Positions 6,617-14,715 of a DNA stretch of 20,411 bases are shown piece after piece. The position numbers and the translations under genes were made by a program. The stretch lies in contig JAPLMG010000202.1 in assembly GCA_026387165.1 (NCBI GenBank), positions 1-20,411 of the forward strand, given 5' to 3'. Below the pieces are notes generated by a model, which was not told the origin of the DNA, searched no databases, and saw only the letters and a list, made by a program, of their open reading frames with translations. The stretch comes from Candidatus Omnitrophota bacterium. Its GTDB lineage: Bacteria; Omnitrophota; Gorgyraeia; 2-01-FULL-45-10. Position 1 is the stretch's first letter, and each line of letters opens with the position of its first letter.

Positions 6617-7780
6617 ATGAAAATAGCCATACTATCATGGGAGTCGCTTCATTCTATCGGTATCGGAGGCGTAGGAGCGCACGCTACCGAGCTTGCCTCA
6701 GCGTTGGAGCGGAAAGGCAACGAGGTCCACCTGTTTACCCGTATGGGCAGGCCGAATCACGCCCATCATGAACGCATCCACGGCGTCCATTACCACAGAG
6801 TCCCGTTTTCCGCGCATTCCGACTTCGTAGAAGAGATAAATAATATGTGCCGGTCATTCGTTGATAGCGTCTTCAGGGTGGAAGATTATATGGGCGCGGC
6901 GTTCGATATCGTCCATGCGCATGACTGGCTTACCTCGAACGCCATGGTATGGATAAAGGAGGGGCGGGGCAGGAAGTCCGTTATGACCACCCATTCTACG
7001 GAATATGGCAGGTGCGGCAATAATTTCTACGGGGGCAGATCGGCCCGTATCAGAGACCACGAGCGGCACGGCACATTTTGCGCCGACAGGGTGATCGCCG
7101 TCTCGAGCGCGCTCAAGAACGAAATAATGTGGATGTATAATCTGCCCGACTGGAAGGTCGGTGTGATATTTAACGGCGTAAGCGCCGGCAATTATGACGG
7201 CTGGATAGACCCCGGAGGGGTGCGCCGCATGTATGATATAGGGCCGATGGATCCGATGGTTCTGTTTGCGGGGAGAATGGTATACCAGAAAGGGCCGGAT
7301 GTGCTGGTCGAGGCGATACCGTACATCCTGAAATATCACCCAAACGCGAAATTCGTCTTCGCAGGCGACGGGGATATGCGCTGGGGTGTTGAGGACCGTG
7401 CGAGGCATATAGGCGTTTCCCACGCGACGAGATTTCTCGGCTATCATACCGGTTGGCGCCTGTCCGACCTTTATAAGGCCTGTGACTGTGTCTGCGTTCC
7501 CAGCAGGAATGAGCCGTTCGGCATAGTGATACTCGAGGCCTGGAGCGCGGGAAAACCCGTTGTGGCCAGCGCTAACGGCGGGCCCTCTGAGATAATATGG
7601 CATGATGTAACCGGTTTTAAGGTATACTGCAACCCCGAATCTGTCGCCTGGGGTATAGGCACATTATTTTCGGATTTTGACCATGCCAGATGGATGGGCA
7701 GGAACGGCCGCGTTGCCGTAGAAAGCGCATTCTCATGGGATGTTATCGCTGACCAGGTGCTCCATGTCTACAATTCCTAA
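6617..7780 (+). CDS. GT4 glycosyltransferase, glycogen synthase-like
   Basis: 387 aa with a GT-B fold. The N-terminal nucleotide-independent half starts MKIAILSWESLHSIGIGGVG and contains the acceptor loop glycines and VHAHDWLTS. The C-terminal half carries LFAGRMVYQKGPDVLVEA, the strand-loop typical of GT4 donor binding, and the EX7E motif Glu299-PFGIVIL-Glu307. GT4 enzymes with this sequence style make alpha-1,4-glucan from ADP-glucose or make maltose-1-phosphate (GlgA/GlgM-like); the donor cannot be decided by eye. Position at the head of an operon with a GH57 branching-type enzyme supports glycogen-like polymer synthesis in the cytoplasm. AGGAAAG lies 6 nt before the start. The gene end overlaps the next start by 17 bp. 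Confidence 0.88.
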   Translation: MKIAILSWESLHSIGIGGVGAHATELASALERKGNEVHLFTRMGRPNHAHHERIHGVHYHRVPFSAHSDFVEEINNMCRSFVDSVFRVEDYMGAAFDIVHAHDWLTSNAMVWIKEGRGRKSVMTTHSTEYGRCGNNFYGGRSARIRDHERHGTFCADRVIAVSSALKNEIMWMYNLPDWKVGVIFNGVSAGNYDGWIDPGGVRRMYDIGPMDPMVLFAGRMVYQKGPDVLVEAIPYILKYHPNAKFVFAGDGDMRWGVEDRARHIGVSHATRFLGYHTGWRLSDLYKACDCVCVPSRNEPFGIVILEAWSAGKPVVASANGGPSEIIWHDVTGFKVYCNPESVAWGIGTLFSDFDHARWMGRNGRVAVESAFSWDVIADQVLHVYNS

Positions 7781-8816
7781 TAAGAAAAATTCAAAGAAGC
7801 CGTTCGTCGACAGCCTGGATCTGCCTGCTTCTTACAATTGTACAAGACTTACCCTGATCCCGCGGGACCCGTACTGGCTATATGCCTATTGGGAGATCGC
7901 CCCTTCTTCGATCGAGGAGATGAAAAAACAGCTTGGAGCGGAATTCGACAGGGCCGCTTACGTCCTGCGTATATATGACGTCGGCTGTATAGACTTTAAC
8001 GGAAGTAACGCGAACCGCCAGTTTGATATCGATATCGGCCGCGACGCGAACAACTGGTGCGTAAATCTCTGGAATGACAATGTCAGTTTATGCGCTGATC
8101 TGGGGATGCGGCTTCCTGACGGAAGATTCTTTAAATTAGCGAGATCGAATTTCACCACCACCCCCCGGGCGAACCCTTCAGGCCGTCACGAACAGGCCTG
8201 GATGAATGTGGAGACCGGTAAAAAAGAAGGGCCTTATGTCTTTGGCGAAATCAAGAGGGGCGCCGGTAATCCGCACGTTAAAAAAAACAATCCCCGCTCC
8301 CGCAAGATCTCTTTGACAGAAAATGACGTAAAACAATACTATTCGCAGCTATCCCCATTATTAAAAGATGTAATATCGGAACGCCTCAGCCGCGAGCGCG
8401 CGCTTTCCGTTGGCAGAAAACACGGTCCCGGCTATTCAAATAGAGTTGATGTGAATTTAAGATCTTCCTGGGACAGGAATTTCCCGGCAGGTAAATTCGC
8501 GCCAAATATAAAGTTCGGCTCTTCCGGGGAGACGCTCTCTTCAGGCGCCAGCGAACAGAATGTACCCGATAATAGAAATAGAAAATTCTTTTTTGAGCTG
8601 GGGACCGAACTTATAGTATACGGCAGAACAGAACCTGATGCCAAAGTCTACCATGAAGGAAAGAACGTGGCTTTGCGCGGCGATGGCACATTCAGTATGA
8701 GGTTCGCGCTGCCGGACGGCAGGATCCCGCTGGGTTTTGAAGCCGTCTCCGGAGACAGCGTTGAAAAGCGGAAGATCTCTACCGCCGCCATAAGAGAGAA
8801 GACGCGATATGCATAG
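7764..8816 (+). CDS. DUF4912 domain protein
   Basis: 350 aa. Residues about 18-140 match DUF4912: TRLTLIPRDPYWLYAYWEIA and a later predicted beta-sandwich with LWNDNVSLCADLGMRLPDGRFF. The C-terminal ~75 residues (ELIVYGRTEPDAKVYHEGK, then LRGDGTFSMRFALPDG) are the second conserved block of this family. The centre (residues about 145-270) is low-complexity, Ser/Arg/Asn-rich and probably disordered. Biochemical function is unknown, but DUF4912 genes commonly sit beside GH57 enzymes and glycosyltransferases, and the beta-sandwich may bind carbohydrate. ATG 7764 is chosen because AGGTG (7755-7759) precedes it; the frame is open from 7740. It overlaps both neighbours (17 bp upstream, 8 bp downstream), so it is translated with them. 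Confidence 0.85.
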   Translation: MSTIPNKKNSKKPFVDSLDLPASYNCTRLTLIPRDPYWLYAYWEIAPSSIEEMKKQLGAEFDRAAYVLRIYDVGCIDFNGSNANRQFDIDIGRDANNWCVNLWNDNVSLCADLGMRLPDGRFFKLARSNFTTTPRANPSGRHEQAWMNVETGKKEGPYVFGEIKRGAGNPHVKKNNPRSRKISLTENDVKQYYSQLSPLLKDVISERLSRERALSVGRKHGPGYSNRVDVNLRSSWDRNFPAGKFAPNIKFGSSGETLSSGASEQNVPDNRNRKFFFELGTELIVYGRTEPDAKVYHEGKNVALRGDGTFSMRFALPDGRIPLGFEAVSGDSVEKRKISTAAIREKTRYA

Positions 8817-10470
8817 AGGCTATTTGAGCCTGGTGCTCCATACACATCTGCCATATGTCCGCCATCCAGAAGAGGAGTATTTTCTCGAGGAGAACTGGCT
8901 TTACGAAGCTATTACAGAGACATATATACCCCTTATAAATGTCTTCGAAAGGCTCGTGCAGGACGGCGTCGATTTTCGTATAACGATGTCGCTTACGCCT
9001 CCGCTCGTATCGATGCTGAGGGATCCGCTCCTGCAGAGCCGATATATCCGGCACATCGACAGGCTCATCGAACTCACCGTCAAAGAGATAGACAGGACCG
9101 GATACGACGCTCATTTTCACGGACTCGCGCTCATGTATCACAGGAAATTCATCGAGGCGAGAGAGACGTTCGTCAATATATATAAAAAAGACCTCATCCG
9201 CGCATTCAAGAAATTTCAGGAGATGGGATTTCTCGAGATCATCTCTTCCTGCGCCACTCACGGTTTCCTGCCCATCCTTGGAGTGAATGAAAACGCCGCC
9301 CGCGCTCAGGTCATGATAGGCGTCGACCATTACAAAAAAACTTTCGGATGCGCGCCAAAAGGATTCTGGCTTCCGGAATGCGGTTATTATCCCGGCGTTG
9401 ACAATATCCTTAAAGAAGCGGGTATAAAATATTTTTTCGTAGATTCACACGGTATATCGAACGCGGACCCGTTGCCCAAATTCGGCGTCTACGCGCCCCT
9501 CTATTGCCCGTCGGGCGTTGCCGCGTTCGGCCGCGACCTGGAATCCTCAAAACAGGTATGGAGTTCCAAGGAGGGCTATCCGGGAGACGTGGATTACAGA
9601 GAATACTACAAAGACATAGGCCACGAGCTGGATCACGATTACATAAAGCCGTATATCCACCCCAATGGATTAAGGATAAACACCGGCCTTAAATACTGGC
9701 GCATTACGGGGAAGAGCCACCATAAAGAGGCGTATGTGCCGGATTGGGCGAGGGAGAAAGCGGCAATGCACGCCGGAAATTTCATGTTCAACCGCGAAAA
9801 GCAGGTAGACCATCTGGCATATTACATGGATAGAAAGCCCATCATTGTCGCTCCTTATGATGCCGAATTGTTCGGGCACTGGTGGTTTGAAGGCCCTATG
9901 TGGATAGAGTTTCTCGCGCGGAAGATCGCGTATGACCAGAAGACGGTCAGGATGGTAACGCCCTCGGAATACCTCGAGGAATATCCGGTAAATCAGGTTT
10001 CGGTGCCGTCAGCTTCAAGCTGGGGATGGAAAGGGTACAACGAACAATGGCTCTCTGGCGGGACGGATTGGATCTACCGGTATCTTCATATGGCCCAGCA
10101 GAGAATGACGGAGCTGGCGGAAAAATTCTCAAAAGAGATAACTAAGCCGGCGCAAATCAGTATCCGGCTTCGCGCGCTAAATCAGGCGGCCAGAGAATTG
10201 GTCCTCGCCGAATCGAGCGACTGGGCATTTATAATGAAGACAGGAACGATGGTGCCATACGCCCATAAGAGGACGAAGCTTCACATAAACAGGTTTACAA
10301 AAATATATGACGACCTGTTGAACGGCTCGATAGATCGGGAATGGCTTGAGGAGGTTGAGCTGCGCGATAACATATTCAGCGGCATGGACTGCGCCTCGTA
10401 TTACCTTCCGGGAGCGCGCGCGGCAAAAAAGGAGAAACCTTATGCAAACGCCGGCCATATGCCAAAATGA
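8809..10470 (+). CDS. GH57 1,4-alpha-glucan branching enzyme-like (DUF1957)
   Basis: 553 aa, the usual length for bacterial GH57 branching enzymes. The N-terminus has the family motif as HTHLPYVRHPEEEYFLEENW. The nucleophile region is GFWLPECGYYPG with Glu190, and the acid/base region is APYDAELFGHWWFEGP with Asp351. The C-terminal half (LHINRFTKIYDDLLNG, about residues 480-500) is the helical DUF1957 domain. Characterised relatives, such as those of Thermus and Thermococcus, form alpha-1,6 branches in glycogen. Upstream genes give a GT4 synthase and a DUF4912 protein, so this protein likely branches the product of the first. The start ATG overlaps the DUF4912 stop by 8 bp and lacks its own good ribosome site, implying coupling. 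Confidence 0.9.
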   Translation: MHRGYLSLVLHTHLPYVRHPEEEYFLEENWLYEAITETYIPLINVFERLVQDGVDFRITMSLTPPLVSMLRDPLLQSRYIRHIDRLIELTVKEIDRTGYDAHFHGLALMYHRKFIEARETFVNIYKKDLIRAFKKFQEMGFLEIISSCATHGFLPILGVNENAARAQVMIGVDHYKKTFGCAPKGFWLPECGYYPGVDNILKEAGIKYFFVDSHGISNADPLPKFGVYAPLYCPSGVAAFGRDLESSKQVWSSKEGYPGDVDYREYYKDIGHELDHDYIKPYIHPNGLRINTGLKYWRITGKSHHKEAYVPDWAREKAAMHAGNFMFNREKQVDHLAYYMDRKPIIVAPYDAELFGHWWFEGPMWIEFLARKIAYDQKTVRMVTPSEYLEEYPVNQVSVPSASSWGWKGYNEQWLSGGTDWIYRYLHMAQQRMTELAEKFSKEITKPAQISIRLRALNQAARELVLAESSDWAFIMKTGTMVPYAHKRTKLHINRFTKIYDDLLNGSIDREWLEEVELRDNIFSGMDCASYYLPGARAAKKEKPYANAGHMPK

Positions 10471-11860
10471 GCAGAAAAGATCCGGGCGCTTAAAACGGCC
10501 TAAAGAGCAATACGCGAATCTATCCGATATAGATTTCGACAGGGTGCAGTCGAGTTTCGGCATAGCGCTTCACATGCACCAGCCCACTATACCCGCCGCT
10601 ACGGACGATCTGAGAAGATCCCCTCTCATATCAAATCTTCAATACATGATGGAACACCAGTCCATCGGCGATAATCACAACGCGCCGGTATTCTTGTGGT
10701 GCTATTCGAGGATATCCGATTTCATAAAAGAGCTTGTGAGCCAGGGTAAAAATCCGCGCGTCATGCTCGACTATTCCGGAAACCTTCTCTGGGGGTTGGA
10801 GCAGATAGACCGCGGCAACGCGATCGGAAAACTGTCAGATATCACTACGAATAAAAGATATTATGAGAATGTCGAATGGCTGGGGACGATGTGGTCGCAC
10901 GCGGTGGTGACATCAACGCCTGTACCGGATATAGAATTGCAGATGCACGCCTGGCGGGATCACTTCGCGTCAATATTCGGCCATGAAGCGCTGGGGCGCG
11001 TAAAAGGTTTTTCGCCGCCCGAGATGCACCTGCCGATACATCCTGACGTCTGTTTTGAGTATATCAAAACTTTGAAAGAATGCGGTTATGAATGGCTCAT
11101 GGTCCAGGAGCACACAATAGAAAACCTCGACGGCAGCGGAATAAAAAGGCCGCATTTTCCGCACAGGCTCATAGCCCGGAATTCGCTCGGAGAAAAAGAA
11201 GAGATAACAGTCTTAATAAAGACGCAGGGCTCCGATACAAAGCTTGTGGCGCAGATGCAGCCGTATTACGAGGCAAAATCAAGAGGCAGGGAGGATCTCC
11301 ACGGCAGGCCGCTGCCGCCTTTCGTGCTTCAGATAGGCGACGGAGAAAACGGCGGGGTAATGATGAACGAGTTCCCTCCTTGCTATAAACAGGCGTTTCA
11401 GGAGATAGGCATAGCGGGAACGGTCGCGATGAACGGTTCCGAATATCTTGAATTCATGAGGCGTTACGGCGCCGACGAAAAACAATATACGCCGGTACAG
11501 CCTATTTCGCAGCACAGGATATGGAGCAAGATGACGTCCCATGGGCCCGGCGCATGCGATGAAGCCATTAAAAAGATACATGACCAGGACCCGAACTTTA
11601 ATCTCGACAAGGGTTCGTGGACGAATGATAAGAACTGGGTAAAAGGTTACGAGAACGTCATGGACCCTATCAAAAGTCTCAGCGTGATGTTTCACAAAAA
11701 GTTTGATAAAAAAATCGCGGATAGGGAGAGTCCGCGGTATAAGAAGGCTTTATTGTACCTCCTGCTTTCTCAGTCGAGCGATTTTCGTTACTGGGGACAG
11801 GGCATATGGACCGATTACGCTTCAGAGATATGCAGGAGGGGAATGGAAGCATTGGGGTAA
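10442..11860 (+). CDS. Second GH57 family protein, amylase/transferase-like
   Basis: 472 aa and a GH57 protein of a different subfamily from the preceding gene. The N-terminal signature is HMHQP (residues 44-48). The likely nucleophile is Glu194 in GFSPPEMHLP and the likely acid/base Asp300 in QIGDGENGGVMMNEFP. The helical tail is present (LLYLLLSQSSDFRYWGQG). It could be an alpha-amylase, glucanotransferase or a function not yet assigned; the motifs do not decide. ATG 10442 is chosen, with AAAGGAG (10428-10434) 7 nt upstream, rather than the upstream in-frame ATG at 10346, which would read into the previous gene's coding DNA. It overlaps that gene by 29 bp, so synthesis is coupled. Together the two GH57 proteins would build and trim an alpha-glucan store. 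Confidence 0.88.
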   Translation: MQTPAICQNEQKRSGRLKRPKEQYANLSDIDFDRVQSSFGIALHMHQPTIPAATDDLRRSPLISNLQYMMEHQSIGDNHNAPVFLWCYSRISDFIKELVSQGKNPRVMLDYSGNLLWGLEQIDRGNAIGKLSDITTNKRYYENVEWLGTMWSHAVVTSTPVPDIELQMHAWRDHFASIFGHEALGRVKGFSPPEMHLPIHPDVCFEYIKTLKECGYEWLMVQEHTIENLDGSGIKRPHFPHRLIARNSLGEKEEITVLIKTQGSDTKLVAQMQPYYEAKSRGREDLHGRPLPPFVLQIGDGENGGVMMNEFPPCYKQAFQEIGIAGTVAMNGSEYLEFMRRYGADEKQYTPVQPISQHRIWSKMTSHGPGACDEAIKKIHDQDPNFNLDKGSWTNDKNWVKGYENVMDPIKSLSVMFHKKFDKKIADRESPRYKKALLYLLLSQSSDFRYWGQGIWTDYASEICRRGMEALG

Positions 11861-11876
11861 TCGAGAGGAGGTGATA

Positions 11877-12089
11877 ATGATGTTTAAAAGTAAAATGAAC
11901 AAGCCGGAATCGATGCGCGCGTCGATATCTAAAACCATGACCAAAGATCAGCTTAACGCGGAGATCAAAAAAAAGGCACAGGAACTTTACGAGAAGAGAG
12001 GCCGCAGGCCCGGGAATGATCTGGAAAATTGGCTGGAGGCGGAGCGTATAGTGAAGGCCAGCCTATCAGCCGACTTAAAGCGCGCGTAA
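11877..12089 (+). CDS. Small DUF2934 domain protein
   Basis: 70 aa. Residues about 27-60 match DUF2934: a helix EIKKKAQELYEKRG followed by RPGNDLENWLEAERIV, where the RGRxPGxDLExWLEAE pattern is nearly invariant in the family. Function is unknown; members often end glycan operons, near GH57 and glycogen genes, as this one does. The ribosome site is unusually complete, AGGAGGTGAT at 11866-11875, with ATG at 11877 (a second ATG follows directly at 11880). The gap to the preceding gene is 16 nt, and a hairpin terminator follows about 85 nt after the stop. Confidence 0.85.
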   Translation: MMFKSKMNKPESMRASISKTMTKDQLNAEIKKKAQELYEKRGRRPGNDLENWLEAERIVKASLSADLKRA

Positions 12090-12173
12090 TTCTAAAAGAC
12101 GCGAAATCCGGCGTGAAAGACAAGAAAATCGCTTCGCGATTAGGCCTTTCCTCTATAAGGATCCAGGAAGGCC

Positions 12174-12196
12174 TATCCTTTTTAGGATAACTTTTT
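12174..12196 (+). terminator. Terminator of the alpha-glucan operon
   Basis: TATCCT (12174-12179) pairs with AGGATA (12184-12189) over a TTTT loop, followed by AC and TTTTT. Just upstream AGGCCTTTCCT (12142-12152) can pair with AGGAAGGCCT (12164-12173) as a larger stem with one bulged base. The position after the DUF2934 gene supports termination. From here to 12289 I see no gene. Confidence 0.5.
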
Positions 12197-12289
12197 GGCG
12201 ATTTTCAGTGGTTGGAATTAGTTTTTGAAATTCCATACCATAAGTTAAATCTGTGGAACCGGTAATAACTTTCTTTGTGTAGATAAAAC

Positions 12290-12318
12290 GTGAGACCCGG
12301 CTTGTTGCCGGGTCTCAC
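12290..12318 (-). terminator. Terminator of the cold shock gene
   Basis: A perfect 12-bp stem, GTGAGACCCGGC with GCCGGGTCTCAC, encloses a 5-nt loop. On the minus strand it lies 22 nt after the csp stop codon and is followed by GTTTTATCT, a short T-rich run. Confidence 0.72.
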
Positions 12319-12340
12319 TGTCGCATTACCGCTTTACTCT

Positions 12341-12541
12341 TTACAGCTTCTTTACGTTAGCGGCCTGTTCGCCTTTAGGTCCCTGGGTGATATCGAACTC
12401 TACTTCTTCACCTTCCTTCAAAGACTTAAAACCATCACCCTGAATGACGCTGTGATGCACAAACACATCCTTACCATCATCAGGAGTAATGAAGCCATAT
12501 CCTTTAGCGTCATTGAACCATTTCACTTTTCCTTTTACCAT
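12341..12541 (-). CDS. csp: Cold shock protein, CspA family
   Basis: 66 aa, a single cold shock domain and full length for the family. RNP1 is visible as KGYGFI (residues 13-18) and RNP2 as VFVHH (residues 26-30); the opening MVKGKVKWFND is typical. These proteins bind single-stranded RNA and DNA and loosen mRNA structure. The ribosome site AAGGAGGT lies 8 nt before the start. A -10 about 100 nt upstream implies a leader of roughly 90 nt, in keeping with the long leaders of regulated csp genes. It is divergent from der and closed by its own terminator. Confidence 0.95.
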   Translation of the reverse strand: MVKGKVKWFNDAKGYGFITPDDGKDVFVHHSVIQGDGFKSLKEGEEVEFDITQGPKGEQAANVKKL

Positions 12542-12639
12542 CGCTTGCTACCTCCTTCCATTGGGACTAATAGCAAATAACAGCTAAAGGAAAAAACCTC
12601 AAGGTTTATGATTCCCAGCCACATTTACTATCGCACCGT

Positions 12640-12645
12640 ATTATA
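12640..12645 (-). promoter_or_regulatory. -10 box upstream of the cold shock gene
   Basis: A perfect TATAAT on the minus strand (12645 down to 12640). The -35 at normal spacing is poor. The leader it would produce contains a small hairpin, AAACC-TTGA-GGTTT followed by TTT (plus-strand 12594-12607), that could be regulatory. Confidence 0.45.
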
Positions 12646-12719
12646 CCGCAATTTTGCGAAATTAGCCACAACTATTTTTAAATAATTCGAATGATTAGAT
12701 GGCTCTATCCGCGGGGCTG

Positions 12720-12728
12720 TGGTAGAAT
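12720..12728 (+). promoter_or_regulatory. Extended -10 promoter of der
   Basis: TG-G-TAGAAT (12720-12728) matches an extended -10 (TGn plus 5/6 of TATAAT). The chosen ATG at 12737 is 8 nt after it, so the predicted mRNA begins at or next to the start codon. No good -35 is seen, as expected for extended -10 promoters. Confidence 0.5.
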
Positions 12729-12736
12729 ACATCATG

Positions 12737-14074
12737 ATGGATAATGCAACTTCTCTTAAGATAGCCATAGTCGGCAGGCCGAACGTCGGCAAGTCGTCCC
12801 TTTTTAACAGGATCGTCGGCGCCAGAAAAGCCATAGTGGAGCCTCATTCAGGCACTACGCGCGACAGGCTTCACGCTGATATCAGATGGAAGGGGAAAAG
12901 TTTTACCATTATTGATACGGCCGGATTTGAGGCGGCCGCTCCCGGCGATATGGCCGAATTAGTCTTAAAGCAGATCCGCATCGGGATAGAAGAGGCGGAT
13001 ATCATACTATTTGTTACGGACGGCATCACCGGCATAGCGGGGCAGGACAGGGAACTTTCGTCGATACTCAGAAAGACTTCGAAGAAGGTCTATCTTGTAG
13101 TAAATAAGATCGATAGCGAATCCGATACGATCAAGACGATGGAATTTTACTCTCTCGGCCTCGGCGAGCCTTATGCTGTTTCGGCGATGCACGGTAGAGG
13201 TATCGAGAAATTGTGTAATGACCTGGCAAAGGGCGCCCAAAAGAGCGATGCTAAAGACAGCGCCAAATCCGTTAAGGTCGCTATCGTCGGGCGTCCGAAT
13301 GTCGGCAAATCTTCATATCTGAATGCTATACTCGAGAGAGAGAGGGCTATTGTCCATTCTGTCGCCGGCACCACAAGGGATGCTATCGATACCGATTTCA
13401 AATATAAAGAGAGGGACTACGTACTCATAGATACCGCAGGCATAAGGCATAACGCGAAGATAGATGAGGCGTCGGACTTCTATGGGAGCGTGCGCTCCAA
13501 AGAAGCGATAAAGCGCTCGGACGCAGCGATAGTCCTTATCGATGGTTCCGAGGGGCTGACGAAAGACAGTGTGCGGATAATAGACCTGTGTCGCGAGGAG
13601 GGCAAGGCGCTTGTTCTGGCGGTAAATAAGTGGGATCTCGTAAAAGGCGCTGAAACGTCAAAATACAGGGACAGGCTGATAATGAATATGAACGCTGTAA
13701 AAGATATCCCGGTCGTATTCATATCGTGTAAGACGGGAAGGAACGTCAAGGCCAGCCTTGATGTTATATGGTCAGTATGCGAGAAGTCTAAAACCGGCAT
13801 TGGGCCCGATAAACTTGCGGATATTCTAAAATCATTGAATAACGCTACCGAGATAAGCAGTAAAAGGATAAAGTTTAAATTCCTGATACAGGAAGGCGTT
13901 TCACCGCCCGGATTTATTTTAGGCGTCAAGAACGCAAAAGACGTAAGTGAAAATTTAAAGAGATTTGTAGAAAACTTCTTCAGGAAGATTTACGATTTTG
14001 AAGGGGTACCCATAAGAATACGTTTTGAAAAAGAGGTCTTCGATTTCGGCGGGGATATTAAAGGCCGTCCTTAA
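12737..14074 (+). CDS. der: Ribosome-assembly GTPase Der (EngA)
   Basis: 445 aa with two tandem GTPase domains and a C-terminal KH-like domain, the diagnostic Der arrangement. The G1 motif GRPNVGKSS appears at residues 13-21 and again at 185-193; both domains have a DTAG G3 motif, and the second has NKWD as G4. The last ~90 residues (FKFLIQEGVSPPGFILGVKN, then RFEKEVFDFGG) are the KH domain. Der binds the 50S subunit and is needed for its maturation. Three starts are possible: GTG 12719, ATG 12734 and ATG 12737. None has a Shine-Dalgarno, and the extended -10 ends 8 nt before 12737, so 12737 is preferred as a leaderless start. Its stop overlaps the stop of a convergent small gene by 4 bp. Confidence 0.95.
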   Translation: MDNATSLKIAIVGRPNVGKSSLFNRIVGARKAIVEPHSGTTRDRLHADIRWKGKSFTIIDTAGFEAAAPGDMAELVLKQIRIGIEEADIILFVTDGITGIAGQDRELSSILRKTSKKVYLVVNKIDSESDTIKTMEFYSLGLGEPYAVSAMHGRGIEKLCNDLAKGAQKSDAKDSAKSVKVAIVGRPNVGKSSYLNAILERERAIVHSVAGTTRDAIDTDFKYKERDYVLIDTAGIRHNAKIDEASDFYGSVRSKEAIKRSDAAIVLIDGSEGLTKDSVRIIDLCREEGKALVLAVNKWDLVKGAETSKYRDRLIMNMNAVKDIPVVFISCKTGRNVKASLDVIWSVCEKSKTGIGPDKLADILKSLNNATEISSKRIKFKFLIQEGVSPPGFILGVKNAKDVSENLKRFVENFFRKIYDFEGVPIRIRFEKEVFDFGGDIKGRP

Positions 14075-14223
14075 CGCGCTGCTTCCTCACCCGAAGCCTC
14101 TACTGGTTTCTCGTCTGACTTGACATTCTTCTTATCGAGCTTACGCTGCAGCTTATCTTCTTTCTTCTTCTTCTTTGCCAGCTCCCTGGCATACTTCTTA
14201 TATGAATAGTTATCTCTTGCCAA
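14071..14223 (-). CDS. Lysine-rich 50-aa protein of unknown function
   Basis: The product is 50 aa: (M)ARDNYSYKKYARELAKKKK, then EDKLQRKLDKK and an acidic tail (SDEKPVEASGEEAAR). Small proteins with the same ARDNYSxKKxxxELAKKKKKE opening are widespread in Gram-negative and candidate phyla and are uncharacterised. The charge suggests nucleic-acid or ribosome binding. The start is TTG at 14223: AAAGGAGG (minus strand 14236-14229) is 5 nt upstream, and translation from the farther ATG would add residues unlike the family. Its TAA shares bases with the der TAA, a 4-bp convergent overlap with no room for a terminator between them. Confidence 0.7.
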   Translation of the reverse strand: MARDNYSYKKYARELAKKKKKEDKLQRKLDKKNVKSDEKPVEASGEEAAR

Positions 14224-14287
14224 CGCAGCCTCCTTTATGTCTCGGAAAGTGATGCTATGGTAATAGCTCAGTTGCCGGAAGCATCTC

Positions 14288-14425
14288 CTCGTCATTGCGA
14301 CCCCACACCCAGCTTTATATAGCGTATCTATAGCACGCTGGGTGTGGGGGAAGCAATCTAAACAACACGTTTTGAGATTGCTTCGTCAGCCGGCGGGCAT
14401 GCTACAGCTTCCTCCAATGACGAAG
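14288..14425. repeat. Interspersed palindromic repeat, copy 1
   Basis: The element opens with CTCGTCATTG (14288-14297) and closes with CAATGACGAAG (14415-14425), nearly perfect terminal inverted repeats. Inside, CCCCACACCCAGC (14301-14313) and GCTGGGTGTGGGG (14337-14349) form a perfect 13-bp stem. The right half, 14363-14425, matches the reverse complement of 18744-18806 over most of its length. The left half is also found, reversed and shortened, at about 20017-20068. It carries no gene and fills most of the 14224-14504 gap. Confidence 0.75.
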
Positions 14426-14504
14426 CTGTTTTTCGTGGCCGAACTATTATGCTATTTATCATTATACCTCTAAAAGCGCTAAACCTCAAGCTCATAGATA
14501 CCGA

Positions 14505-14533
14505 TGGACAAATGGCCGGGGTGAGAGTACAAT
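14505..14533 (+). promoter_or_regulatory. Promoter of the microprotein-radical SAM-permease operon
   Basis: TGGACA (14505-14510) and TACAAT (14528-14533) are each 5/6 matches to consensus and are spaced by exactly 17 nt. Transcription would begin near 14540, just before the GGGGG ribosome site at 14542-14546. Confidence 0.7.
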
Positions 14534-14552
14534 AAAACCAAGGGGGTAGCAA

Positions 14553-14714
14553 ATGGTATATAAAGGTAAGATAAAGACGAACAAGAAGCACAGGGTCTGC
14601 AAATTTTCAGGCTGCGGGCATATTTTGAGTATATACAATCCTGAGACCTACTGCCACGTCCATCAGCAGTTTACCATGATGCAGATCTCTTCCGCGCCTC
14701 TCATAAGGCGCTAA
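14553..14714 (+). CDS. 53-aa Cys/His zinc-ribbon-like microprotein
   Basis: The reading frame gives 53 aa from ATG 14553. Cys16, Cys21, His23, Cys34, His36 and His38 cluster in VCKFSGCGHILSIYNPETYC followed by HVH. The pattern C-x4-CG-x2-LSIYN-x4-C-x-H recalls short zinc-binding modules in bacterial regulators, so one zinc ion is a reasonable guess. No helix-turn-helix is visible and the role is unknown. GGGGG at 14542-14546 lies 6 nt before the start. The stop is one base from the ATG of the radical SAM gene (TAAAATG), so the two are translationally linked. Confidence 0.72.
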   Translation: MVYKGKIKTNKKHRVCKFSGCGHILSIYNPETYCHVHQQFTMMQISSAPLIRR

Positions 14715-14715
14715 A

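Noticed and set aside
6854..7603. 249-aa open frame on the minus strand within the GT4 gene
   Set aside because: It lies wholly antisense to a well-supported gene, has His/Pro/Arg-rich composition typical of a shadow frame, and shows no motif.
8779..9330. 183-aa open frame on the minus strand within the GH57 gene
   Set aside because: Antisense to conserved GH57 coding sequence, with no recognisable domain or ribosome site.
12290..12580. 96-aa plus-strand frame opposite the cold shock gene
   Set aside because: It reads through the csp terminator hairpin and the csp gene, whose family identity is certain.
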